Notes: a model not told the origin generated them from the letters alone. A DNA stretch of 20,000 nucleotides from Stramonita haemastoma (GCA_030674155.1 CM060326.1:25176144-25196143); one strand, 5' to 3'; positions 1 through 9,642 are shown, numbered from the stretch's first letter. Numbers and translations are program-made.

Positions 1-235
1 GAGAAGAAAGCAAGAGGGAGAAAACAAAACAAAAAAAGAACGCAATAAATAAACGAAGGAAAAGAAAATAATAGAAAACAAATACTAAGCCAAACAACGC
101 AAACAACTTTGTAGAAATGAGAAATGCAAACAGCAAGAAAAATTAGCCAACAAACAAACAAACAAACAAAAAAAATAGACCTCAAATACGCCAAGGATCT
201 GGAAGAGAAAGAAAGAAACACACGATGGAAAAATA
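1..235. other. A-rich low-complexity sequence, no gene
   Basis: The plus strand is very rich in A, with short AAAC, CAAA and GAAA runs. The minus-strand reading frame over 85-303 is a phenylalanine/cysteine-rich translation of this A-rich strand and has no recognisable domain. Nothing else is seen here. Confidence 0.7.
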
Positions 236-1099
<864 letters not shown>

Positions 1100-1110
<11 letters not shown>

Positions 1111-1530
1111 AAAACAAACAAAACAAAGGACAGAAAGTGAACAGAGGAACACAATAGAAAAATAAAGAAAGAGAAAGACAATAGTAAAAAAATAAATAAT
1201 AAATAAATAAATAAAAAAAATTAAGATCAAAAGGAAATGAAAAGAGTCAAACCAGGGAAAAGAGAGAACAAATAAAGAACGAAAGAACAAAAGAAAGAAA
1301 CGGGCAGAAAAAAGCTGAAGGAAAAATGTAATAAAAGCGGAACACTTTGAAAGGATAACTGAAGTGACAAAAAACGAAACGAAACGAAAACATGAAAGAA
1401 AGTAGAAAAAGTACCAGCATAAACATAAGAAGTGAAAAGTGAATGCATGGTGATAAAAGACGATTGAACAAACAAAAATTGCAGAAACACACAAGCAAGC
1501 AAAGACAGGAAGAGAGACAGACAATGAAAA
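1100..1530. other. A-rich sequence without a gene
   Basis: Purine-rich plus strand with AAAC, AAAT and GAAA words, including a short (AAAT)n run near 1193-1215. Minus-strand frames of 163-217 residues covering it are Phe/Ser/Leu-rich with no domain structure. They reflect scarce stop codons in TTTC-rich sequence. Confidence 0.7.
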
Positions 1531-1540
1531 GAAAACAAAA

Positions 1541-1718
1541 GGAAGAAAGAAAGAAAGAAAGAAAGGAGAGGAGAAAGAAAGAAAGAAAGAAGAAGAAGAA
1601 GAAAGAAAGGAGTGGAGAAAGAAAGAAAAAAGGAGTGGAGAAAGAAAGAAAGAAAAGAATGGAGAAAGAAAGAAAAAGATGAGAAAGAAAGAAAGAAAAG
1701 AAAGAAAGAAAGAAAGAA

Positions 1719-1749
<31 letters not shown>

Positions 1750-1815
1750 AAAAAAGAAAGAAAGAAAGAAAAGAAAGAAGAAAGAAAGAAAAGTGAGAAA
1801 GAAAGAAAGACACTA
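1541..1815 (+). repeat. (GAAA)n purine microsatellite
   Basis: Interrupted GAAA/AAAG tetranucleotide array with GGAG and GAAGAA variants, almost pure purine on the plus strand. Open frames here encode only Lys/Arg/Glu (plus strand) or Phe/Leu/Ser (minus strand). Confidence 0.97.
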
Positions 1816-1819
1816 AGAC

Positions 1820-2260
1820 AGAAAGACACAAAGAAAGAAAGACAGAATGAAAGAATCAGATTAAAAGAGTACAATAACAAAAAATACCCTTAAAACTAAA
1901 TCCAGAAGAAAGAGGTAAAGAATGATTTTTATGCAGAAACTGTTTGCAACCACTTGGATCTAAACATGACTACAAATTGTCCATGAACAAAGTAAAGCAT
2001 TTTAAAGAACTCTCTTTAGATAATGCTTCCTTGCTATACATCTTCACTGCTCCCACCCCCACATCCCATCCCCCAAAATGGGGGGAGGCTAAAAAGAAAA
2101 ATTCTGACATTGAGATACTTTCTTGTCCTTCAACAAAAAAAGCAAAGCGAACAGTTTAGTGAAATACATGCCACCAGTCTGCTAAGAAAATACACTGCAA
2201 AATGTCACTGTCTCCAGAGAAGCGAAAACACAAATAATAGTTAAAAAACATTCTAAGTAG
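1820..2260. other. Unclassified sequence
   Basis: Mixed-composition sequence following the GAAA array. It includes a CCCAC-rich stretch near 2050-2090 with a G-run. Short frames of about 71-73 codons on the plus strand show no domain. No RNA gene, repeat match or conserved motif is seen. Confidence 0.5.
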
Positions 2261-2261
2261 T

Positions 2262-2321
2262 TTCTTCTTCTTCTTCTTCTTCTTCTTCTTCTTCTTTCTT
2301 CTTCTTCTTCTTCTTCTTCTA
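2262..2321 (+). repeat. (TTC)n microsatellite
   Basis: About 20 TTC units with one interrupting T. This is a pure trinucleotide array. Confidence 0.97.
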
Positions 2322-3205
2322 TTTCTGTGTCATTCATTCTTTCTGGTGCTTAATATTGGGTCTCCTATTCAAGCGTATAGTCATTAAAAAGATCTGTATT
2401 AACCAAGAACATATTTCTGTAAATTTTTAATATATTATTCACTGTGACCTGTGAGAAAAGCATCTGTACAATGAAAAAGTCGCCAGATTTTTTTCAGGAC
2501 TCACTTATTGTAATAAACCCTAGAAAACACATTCAATACAAATAGAAATACATCTGTTATTTCGTGCTCCTTTCTGATGACATGGTCACCAAATAAAAAC
2601 AAAATAATACATTTGTTTTTTTCTGCCATGGAATTGTATGATGTGATGTAATCAGTGCGTGGTGCGTGCACACGCGCGCGCGGCGCGCGTGTTTGTTTGA
2701 GTGTGTGTATATGTGTGTGTTTGCTCACGCACGCACGCCCATTCCTTTTTGTTATTCCCTTCAGAAGAGGATCGACAGAAGGAGCCTGATATAAAAACAG
2801 GATCAAAAGGCTGCAGTGCCACCCTCTACGTATACAACAAGAGAGTAACATAAACCTCTCACGTTTTATGTTCTGAGAAAGAAAAAGGTGAAAAAAAAGG
2901 TATCTGATCTTTTTTTTATCTTTATTCTCTTTGTTCATTCCTATTATCTATTCTAATCCTTACAACACTAATGAATAAATAAAAATGAATAAAAAATCTC
3001 TTTTTTTCATTCAGTTTTGTGAGATAGGACACACAAAAATAGGGATGGGTAGGGAAAGAAAAGAAAACTTAAAGAAAGTTCCGAGACATTAATTCATATT
3101 TTTGGACTCGTGTAACTTCTACGCCCACGTAACAAAAAATGTCCAGCACATGTTGAATAAAGGAAGGAAAAAAGGGAAAGCAATGGAAGGGTTAAGAGAG
3201 GCAAG
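2322..3205. other. AT-rich unique sequence
   Basis: No gene is supported. The minus-strand frame at 2501-2938 (145 codons) has no recognisable motif and runs through the alternating GT/CG block, so I do not call it. The region has several AATAAA-like words expected from its composition. Confidence 0.5.
2655..2725. repeat. Alternating purine-pyrimidine tract (CG/GT), Z-DNA prone
   Basis: A short run of alternating G/C and G/T with CGCGCG at its core (about 2671-2690), followed by GTGTGTATATGTGTGTG. Alternating CG/TG tracts are known to favour the Z conformation; any in vivo role is not shown. Confidence 0.7.
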
Positions 3206-3217
3206 ATGTCAAAGCCT

Positions 3218-3310
3218 TTCCAAACTTGGCTGCTAACTTTGTAGCCATATTGCCAAACTTTGCTTACCTTGTTAACATGGTTGTCAAACTTTGCTAACTT
3301 TGCTGACATC
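3218..3310 (+). repeat. Degenerate minisatellite, about three units of 31-33 bp
   Basis: The motif CAAACTTKGCT, followed by a CTAACTTTG-like or CTTACCTTG-like segment, occurs at about 3220, 3253 and 3284. The spacing is 33 and 31 bp, and the copies are imperfect. Confidence 0.6.
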
Positions 3311-3360
3311 AGGGTAGATTGTAGCTCTGAGTTTCTTGATAGCGCTGCGTAGTGGCGACT

Positions 3361-3380
3361 CGCTCTCCCTAGAGAGAGCG
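3361..3380. other. Perfect 7-bp stem hairpin
   Basis: CGCTCTC at 3361-3367 pairs exactly with GAGAGCG at 3374-3380 across a 6-nt loop. It sits in a GC-richer island (about 3340-3410) within AT-rich DNA, which could be the remnant of a short mobile element. No A/B box was found nearby. Confidence 0.45.
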
Positions 3381-3587
3381 GCTTGAATTTAACACGGGAA
3401 TCTGCCAGTTTGAATTCCGAAGGATTGAAAAATCAAGTTGAAAAACAATGGCAAATGCCTTACAGATAAATCAACACTTATTTCGAATGTATCAGAATGT
3501 TTCTGTCTCGGGTGTTTTCTTTGGAAAGATAACCGTCAAATTTGATGCTGCTTTTAGCTTACTGGAACAAATATTGTTGCAGAACTC

Positions 3588-3660
<73 letters not shown>
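3588..3660 (+). repeat. (CT)n microsatellite
   Basis: About 70 bp of TC repeats with a single interruption. The Ser/Leu tail of the overlapping 72-codon frame is a translation of this repeat. Confidence 0.97.
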
Positions 3661-3661
<1 letters not shown>

Positions 3662-4440
3662 ACTGAATAATTAATTTTGATTTTGTTCCTTGGATAGTTT
3701 TTTGTTTCTTTAAAGATTATACCCTTGTGTACATTGTATTCATCTATCCATCTTTCATAAATCTATTACCCTCCCGTGAATATTATATATTTCTCTCTTT
3801 TTTTTAAAATACGTTTTAATTTTCGTTTCCTAAGACTTCCCTTGTTTGGTGCTTTTGACCACATCAATGACGACTAGATTGTAGTCTATTTTCTCGACTG
3901 TTTTCATTGTCTGACTAAATGCATCATCATTTCGTATTGGTAATAACATTAAACATAAAGGGGAGACCATTTTGGATATGTCAGAAAAGGAAAACACTTT
4001 TGCCAACTTCAAAAACGTATTAGGTGAAAATGTTTTTGTGACTCAAACGCAAGTTTTTACATAATTTAACCTGAGTAAAACTGAAAAAAATTAATTGAAC
4101 ACGCATCATCTCACTTGATTTCTCCTCAAACCAAATGCAAATATTTGCAGATGAATGTCAGATTCTTTCCCAATGATCACCATATGAAACACTTTAGTGC
4201 CATAAACACACTCTCCTCTTTTGCTGGTGGTTTTTTGTGCCTTTTAATGTATGCCCTCTTAAACAACGATGTGTTTTGTAGCATAACCCCACTCTTTCCC
4301 CAAAACAAGAAACCAGGAAGAAACCAGTATTAGAATTAGAACAGTTCAAAACAAAAGCAATGAAAACGCCATGAAAATCAACCATTTATTGCAGTTTTGT
4401 AAAGGTCGATTTGTTATTGTAAAACTGAAATCTGAGCATA
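3661..4440. other. AT-rich unique sequence, no gene
   Basis: Short frames on both strands (60-72 codons) lack any motif or plausible splice context. No RNA gene or known repeat is recognised. Confidence 0.5.
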
Positions 4441-4441
4441 C

Positions 4442-4530
4442 TGCGCACACGCGCACACACACACACACATACACACACACGTGTGTGCGCGCACACACAC
4501 GCACGCACGCACGCACACACAAACACACAT
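4442..4530. repeat. (AC)n tract with internal CG/GT palindromes
   Basis: Alternating purine-pyrimidine throughout. A perfect 18-bp palindrome lies at 4481-4498, where the strand switches from CA-type to TG-type repeat and back through CGCG. Confidence 0.9.
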
Positions 4531-4649
4531 ATGATCAATATGTATTACTGTCACCCCTTTTGAGGTGTGGAGGGTGAACATCAGGTAATTGCTACAAGAA
4601 GAAAAACCATAACATAAAGAAGTTGTGATATATGTATAATAATATACAC

Positions 4650-4650
<1 letters not shown>

Positions 4651-4723
<73 letters not shown>

Positions 4724-4795
4724 ATATATATATATATATGATATGATAATATATATATTATATATATATATATATATATAATATATATAATGTAT
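4651..4795. repeat. (TA)n microsatellite
   Basis: About 140 bp of TA dinucleotides with a few GATA/ATTA interruptions near 4721-4760. The array is self-complementary and cruciform-prone. Confidence 0.97.
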
Positions 4796-4805
4796 GTGTG
4801 CTTGA

Positions 4806-4835
4806 CCGCGCGCGCGAGTATGTGTGTGTTGTGTG

Positions 4836-4910
<75 letters not shown>

Positions 4911-5000
4911 TGTGTGTTTGAGTGGTTGGGTGGGTGTATTAGTGTTTATGTGCGTGCTTGCGCGTGTGCGCGTGTATGTGTGTTTGAATGTGCGTGTGTG
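4806..5000 (+). repeat. (GT)n microsatellite with CG start
   Basis: It begins with CGCGCGCG (about 4807-4815), then a nearly pure GT array to about 4918, then degenerate GT/GC/TTTG repeats to about 5000. The (TA)n array lies immediately upstream, so about 350 bp is continuous alternating sequence. Confidence 0.95.
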
Positions 5001-5440
5001 TAGTATAAATTACTCCCCCCCTCCCCTTAAAGAAAACCTCATTCATGTCCTTTTCTCAGACAACAGCGAAAACATTTCCCAGATATTGAGAAGCCAAGAA
5101 AATCCTGCCGGCGTCATCAGAAAGACGTGGCGGTGGTATATTGATATTGACCTTCTATACAACTTCAAAGGAATGTTTCTTTTCAAGAAAGTAAACTAAT
5201 TCGATGGCAAGTATTGTGAACATATTTTGAACTGGACAAGACTTTTGAGAAGCTTTACTGGTCAACTTTTAGAATAAAACGACATAGTATGCGTAAGCTG
5301 GGTGATAGAGAACAGGAAAGTCCATGGATATGAATCTAGGAGGTTGAAATACCTATAACTACTCCTGCGTTACTGGCTAATACCAGTAGTGAAGAACAGG
5401 AGAACAAAAGAAGCAAGATGAAATAAGAGGAAAAAACAGA
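5001..5440. other. Unclassified sequence
   Basis: Mixed-composition sequence between the GT array and the LINE-like unit. No open frame, RNA or repeat signature is supported. Confidence 0.5.
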
Positions 5441-5907
5441 AAAAGATAAATCAGCCTCCTCACCTCACGTGTGTAAGGTGGCGGTCAACAGCCGACAGTC
5501 TGCTATTAAAATTATCAAAGAACATCAGTTATAGTGTTGCAAAAGTCTAATGTTGTGCATCATATGTTTTGTTCATAACATCCTGAGACAACAAGTAAGT
5601 GGTAACTGCCATAGGCCATTGTCACCCTTCATAATGAGAAACTTCAACATGCTGATTTTGAAATCGGCACCCTGCTATGAACGACATAGGCATAGGCACC
5701 CAAAAATCATAATGGTTGTGTGCATCATCAGTGTTTTCAAAGCAGTAATTAATGCTTTGTCTGTGTTTCAAAGTTTATAGAACTGTGAACCCTGTACCTA
5801 CACAATGGGGTAATATTATATAATCTGTGATCAGCTGGCATTGCTGCAGCATGGAGTGAATTTTTGCGTGTGGTTTTTTTTTTTCGTTTTTTTATGTGAG
5901 GACTGTA

Positions 5908-5925
5908 ATGGATCAACATGGCTGA
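5908..5925 (+). other. Five-codon uORF overlapping the ORF1 start
   Basis: An ATG at 5908-5910 opens a five-codon frame ending at TGA 5923-5925. It overlaps the ATG at 5918 in another frame. The second ATG has A at -3 and G at +4, a strong metazoan context, so I chose it as the start of the long frame. Whether the uORF is used is unknown. Confidence 0.4.
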
Positions 5926-7333
5926 CACCCTCACTGTTCAAGCACAGGCCCTTGAAAGTGAGAGGTTAAACAAGTTGAAACCAACACTAGATAGAATTCA
6001 AAAAAGATTCTGGTGTGGTGAAAACGAACTTCTAATTTGGCCTAACGCATTATTGTATAGATATTCAGCTCTTGACAATGAACTCGTCAATATACAGTGT
6101 ATGGACTATGATGATCAAGTGTGTACGCTCCCATCTTCATCTTTGTGGCTATCGAAATCACCTTCTAATCTTTTAAAAACTGTCATCAGAGTGTTTACTT
6201 GCCATGAACTACCCTCTAAACGTATTACTCTGAGTTTGCATTTTAAATCCAGTGTAGGGGATGGTACACTTCTGTGCCAGGGAAAAGACTGTGTCCAATG
6301 GGACTCCCAGGAATGTGAAAAAATCAACCATTTAGTCCAGTCTTTCTTGACAAACAGAGATGTTGTATCCCTGACAGAATCCGTACTCCTCATGCCAGTG
6401 ACCTTCATGGACTCTGTTGCTGGTGTGCTACAAACAAAAGCACCAGGAATGACTGTGGAGACAGTGAATAACCCTGACCATGGCATACCCATTCACACTC
6501 CATCCATTTCTCCCCTTCATGCTACACTGGAGACAGCTTCCCCAAAGGTTGATATAGTATTACTGCCACCAACCCCACAGCAAAACAAAGACAGTTCAGA
6601 TGGTGCCATGAACTCCGAACTGGACATTAGCTACTCTGCCTCCTTCTCTGAATCTGACCATGAAGGATCAACTCACACCCACTTCACTTCTCCAACAAAA
6701 GAGAGGAACACACGCTCACAGAAATTCCATAAACTGTGCAGAAGAACCCTGTGGGTCACCCCAAAATCTCTGTGGAAGCCAAGAGCAGCTATAAAATTAG
6801 CATGCTACAGCAAAAAAATTCAGCAGCTGCAAGATGAAATTACTGATCTTCAGCTGTTCCAGGCTGAACTTCAAACTACAGTACTAACCCAGATTGAGGA
6901 TGCAAAAGTGAGTGCAAAAAATGAACTACGAGCTCACATTGCACCGAAAATGGACGCACTGCACTCCCTCAATGACTACCTGAAGACTGACATCTCTCAG
7001 TTAGACAAAGAAGTAAATGTCCTGAAGAAGGAAAACTGTGCCCTGAAAAGTGAAGTGGGAAGCATCCGTGCAGACCTAAAAAAATCCAAGCCTGCACGTT
7101 CATGGGATGCCTTCACACAGTGTGACAGCAAAGGACTGAAGCCTGCAGCTGAAAACAATGCCGGTTCTGTGCTACCCACCAAGACAACTGCCACTACCAC
7201 CATGCTGCCCTGCAGATCTTCACCTCCATCTACAACTAAGCTGCAAGATGGCCACAATGTCAACCCCTGTGACAATACCCAGAATGAACCAGACTCCCTG
7301 CAGTCAAATCTACTACAAAAATCTCTTCATTAG
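5918..7333 (+). CDS. LINE ORF1-like protein with coiled coil, 471 codons
   Basis: The longest non-repetitive open frame in the window. Residues about 1-170 look globular, with hydrophobic and Trp/Cys-containing segments (WCGENELLIWP near 32-42). About 175-260 is Ser/Thr/Pro-rich. About 262-300 is basic. About 295-390 is a heptad-rich coiled coil (LQDEITDLQ, LDKEVNVLKKE). The tail is Ser/Thr/Pro/Asn-rich. A basic patch next to a coiled coil fits an RNA-binding, self-associating ORF1 protein of a LINE, but no named domain is recognised in the N-terminal part. The stop comes just after an A5 run (7317-7321). One frame back, the sequence stays open to 7593, so a one-base loss probably cut off about 88 residues. 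An atypical host gene exon is less likely, given the contiguous retroelement 3' end. Confidence 0.6.
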   Translation: MADTLTVQAQALESERLNKLKPTLDRIQKRFWCGENELLIWPNALLYRYSALDNELVNIQCMDYDDQVCTLPSSSLWLSKSPSNLLKTVIRVFTCHELPSKRITLSLHFKSSVGDGTLLCQGKDCVQWDSQECEKINHLVQSFLTNRDVVSLTESVLLMPVTFMDSVAGVLQTKAPGMTVETVNNPDHGIPIHTPSISPLHATLETASPKVDIVLLPPTPQQNKDSSDGAMNSELDISYSASFSESDHEGSTHTHFTSPTKERNTRSQKFHKLCRRTLWVTPKSLWKPRAAIKLACYSKKIQQLQDEITDLQLFQAELQTTVLTQIEDAKVSAKNELRAHIAPKMDALHSLNDYLKTDISQLDKEVNVLKKENCALKSEVGSIRADLKKSKPARSWDAFTQCDSKGLKPAAENNAGSVLPTKTTATTTMLPCRSSPPSTTKLQDGHNVNPCDNTQNEPDSLQSNLLQKSLH

Positions 7334-7593
7334 CAGCCTGTGAAAATCAAACTGTGCCTGTGGAATCTAATCTTGATCTTATGCAGAACAATTGTCATGA
7401 CAGGAAGAGTATATACAATGTTCAGACAGTAAATTGCTTTCACCCCTTGAGTGAGGAAGCCAGTGCTGAACAAACCCCTGTGAAAAACAAGGGTCGTGTG
7501 CCAGACTGTCCTAGTGATACCCCAGACCGGTCTTCCGGTCATAATGGCGATCAACCGACCCTGAACTGTAAACCATGTGAACATAGAGATTAA
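7321..7593 (+). pseudogene. Frameshifted C-terminal extension of the coiled-coil ORF
   Basis: This frame reads open from 7321 (immediately at the A5 run) to a TAA at 7591-7593, and adds a polar Asn/Ser/Pro/Glu-rich tail with scattered Cys. It starts where the 471-codon frame is about to stop. The composition resembles the preceding tail, which suggests it was once continuous. The next frame begins 14 bp further on, as expected for tandem ORFs of one element. This is inference from frame continuity; there is no domain to confirm it. Confidence 0.45.
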
Positions 7594-7607
7594 AAAGTGT
7601 GGCCAAA

Positions 7608-8355
7608 ATGACGCGTAAGAAAATCAAATCTGATCATAAGTATTACGCTGTCACCAAAGGAAGGAAGGTAGGAATTTTTACCACGTAGAACCAGGCAAGC
7701 AGTTCTGTGACAGGTTATCACGGAGCCGCACATAAGAGTTATAATACGCTTGATAAGGCCAGAGAAGTGATGAAGCAATCTGGAGTTTCGCATCCATCTG
7801 TGTACGGTGAACCTGAAGACGAACACACTAAGAACATCGAGGAAATCTACGAAGACAGAGCTGACCAGAGATCTATAAACGGAGAAGAAGGAGAAGGCAT
7901 GGAAGAACCAGAAAACAAATACCTACCATCCGTAAGTAGACAGCAGGCATGCCCTTGTAATGGAAAGGTGGAAGGCCAACACCGAAGTGCAGTGAATGCC
8001 ACCGAAGAATTCACTGGGCCTGCACCTCACTGCCACAGTACCAGCTGTGTATTTTCATGAACTCCTCATGGCTATACACATGCAGAGAGTGTGCCGAGGC
8101 AAAATATGCATAGAATGTATCTTTGAAGAAATAGAAAGACAAACGCAAATACTTGATGATGCAAACCAAGAAATGACGTCGCCCATAAGAAAAATGACGC
8201 TTGACAACACAGTCAAATTCGAATCTAGAATTAATGAAGTCAAAACAATGGTCTGTCATCTGGAACAGGCTGTAAACTTAATGGCAGAACAGATGCATTC
8301 CTCCTTTCAGGAGTTGAGAGATTCTGTTTGGATGAAAATCCTCATTTTATTTTAG
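7608..8355 (+). pseudogene. Broken ORF: RNase H1-type hybrid-binding (viroplasmin) domain, PHD-like finger, coiled coil
   Basis: ATG at 7608 has A at -3. Residues about 11-60 match the RNase H1 N-terminal hybrid-binding domain pattern: KYYAVTKGRKVGIFTT, then GYHGAAHKSYNTLDKA. Family knowledge: this fold binds RNA-DNA hybrids, and a Trp follows the IFTT-like strand. Here that codon is TAG (7686-7688), a single change from TGG. An acidic linker (EEIYEDRA through GEEGEGMEEPE) follows. Next comes a degraded Cys/His cluster: CPC at 7950-7958, HC at 8028-8033, C at 8046 and, one frame over, W at 8069 with CREC at 8081-8092. This is arranged like a PHD finger that has lost its middle CxxC. Residues in a third frame (about 8120-8330) form a coiled coil. 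So there is one nonsense codon and at least two frameshifts. PHD fingers in ORF1 of CR1-like LINEs are described; adding a hybrid-binding domain is unusual. Confidence 0.65.
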
Positions 8356-8504
8356 CTTCAACCAAGGTTGATATTTGTCTTTGATTGTTTTAGAAGTCAA
8401 TTTTCTTGATTTTTTTTCGTGAGGGCAGGATGAAAAAAAGTTGTGTAAACTAAATCTTTTACCCTCAATAAAGATCATTTTGACTTGACTTGACTTGACT
8501 TGAC
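8317..8504 (+). repeat. LINE 3' end, copy 1, with AATAAA and (TTGAC)5 tail
   Basis: It aligns without large gaps to 11735-11923. AATAAA lies at 8467-8472, seven bases before five perfect TTGAC units (8480-8504). Tail repeats of this kind are where target-primed reverse transcription starts in related LINEs. A CA-rich microsatellite follows at once, so no target-site duplication can be identified on this side. Confidence 0.85.
8467..8472 (+). promoter_or_regulatory. Polyadenylation signal AATAAA of LINE copy 1
   Basis: Exact hexamer close to the 3' end of the element. It is conserved at the same place in the second copy (11886-11891). Confidence 0.6.
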
Positions 8505-8510
8505 ACATAT

Positions 8511-8584
8511 AAACACACACGCACTTATACACATGCACATACACACACACATGCGCCCGCGCGCACACACACACACACACACAC

Positions 8585-8645
<61 letters not shown>
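8511..8645. repeat. (CA)n microsatellite
   Basis: Degenerate CA/CG/TA repeats from 8511, then a nearly pure CA array from about 8565 to 8643, directly after the LINE tail. Minus-strand Cys/Val frames here are artefacts. Confidence 0.97.
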
Positions 8646-8647
<2 letters not shown>

Positions 8648-9255
8648 TCTCTAAATGTAACACGATTATATAAAGGATCTTTTTGTGGTCTAATAGATCT
8701 ATCACATTATGGGAACAGGAGTTAAATTAAAGAAGGAATGTTTGAATCACACCCACCCCCTCCATTCCTCTTCCCCACTACCATATAGAAAGGAAGTGTT
8801 CCACTTGGCTGGTCATGTGTAAGTTGCTTAGGTCAGAGGTTTTAAAGAGGGATCACTGTTTTCTTGTTAGTTTCTCTCCATCAGAGAGTTGATTCAACTG
8901 CTAATTTGACACAGCCTTTAATTAAACACATCACCTAGGTATACCTTCCTCCCATTCTAACACATCACTTAGAGATGAGGAGGCTGGCATTTCCTGCTGT
9001 CACTATTGAAAGGCCAGTGGAGGTGATGTCAAAGGAAGTGGCAAGCCCAGAGTTATGCCCTGCTGTTAACCTGTGCTGGGGTGTGGCAAGCCTAGCCTAG
9101 CCTAAACACTTCAAGTGGCTAAAGATGGCATAAGTGTCTACGGTATCCTAGGAGATAATCCCCCCATCTGTTCATCTCAGCTTGCCTCTCCAATCAGGTA
9201 AAAAAAAAAGGGGGGGGGGGGTTGTTGTGTAATTAGGCTAATAAATTCTTAGTTA
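8646..9255. other. Unclassified unique-looking sequence
   Basis: About 600 bp without an open frame or recognisable RNA. A near-duplicate word ACACATCACYTAG occurs at about 8927 and 8960. An A10 run followed directly by a G run of about 12 lies near 9200-9222. It could hold host non-coding sequence, but nothing supports a specific call. Confidence 0.4.
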
Positions 9256-9261
9256 TACTGT

Positions 9262-9522
9262 GTTCGTGCCTACCTGCGTGCATGCGTGTGTGCACGTGTG
9301 TGCGTGCGTGTGTGTGTTTGTGTGTGTATGTGTATGTGTGTATGAATGTGTGTATGTTTGTGTGTGTGCATGTGTGTGTGTGAGTGTGTGTGTGTATGGT
9401 TTGTGTTTCTACGTGTGTGTGTGTGTGCGTGTGTGTGTGTGTGCATGCGTGTGTGTGTATGTGTCTGTGTGTGTCTGTGTGTGAGCAAGTGTGTGTGTGT
9501 GTATGTGTTTGTGTTTGTGAGT
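9262..9522 (+). repeat. Degenerate (GT)n microsatellite
   Basis: About 260 bp of GT repeats with frequent CG, TA and TTTG variants. Cys/Val and His/Thr frames on both strands are repeat translations. Confidence 0.96.
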
Positions 9523-9642
9523 GAACAATAGAATAACTACATCTTCCGAATGAACGAATTCAAGGCAATAGAAAAAAATGATAAAACAGCAAAAATATGA
9601 GACAGAAAACATGACATCAAACAAAACTACGAACTTACAAAT

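Larger units (their letters stand above)
5441..8504 (+). mobile_element. Internally deleted LINE-like retrotransposon (ORF1-type frames, no reverse transcriptase)
   Basis: In order: a possible 5' leader (from somewhere after 5440, left end not defined), an open frame at 5918-7333, a broken second frame at 7608-8355, and a 3' region (8317-8504) with AATAAA and a (TTGAC)5 tail. The 3' region matches the end of a reverse-transcriptase-bearing fragment at 11735-11923 at about 90% by eye, including five tail units. No endonuclease or reverse transcriptase motif lies between the second frame and the shared 3' end. Both copies have GAGAGATT where the homology starts, which suits an internal deletion at microhomology. 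Short tandem tails after AATAAA are usual for CR1/L2-group LINEs. The alternative is a dedicated ORF1-only family similar in logic to mammalian HAL1. Confidence 0.65.

Noticed and set aside
1227..1880. 217-codon Phe/Leu/Ser-rich minus-strand frame resembling a membrane protein
   Set aside because: Antisense of GAAA-rich sequence; hydrophobicity comes from TTT/CTT codons, with no domain.
4346..4528. Cys/Val-rich frame suggestive of a knottin-like peptide
   Set aside because: Translation of the (AC)n/(GT)n tract; cysteines come from TGTG repeats.
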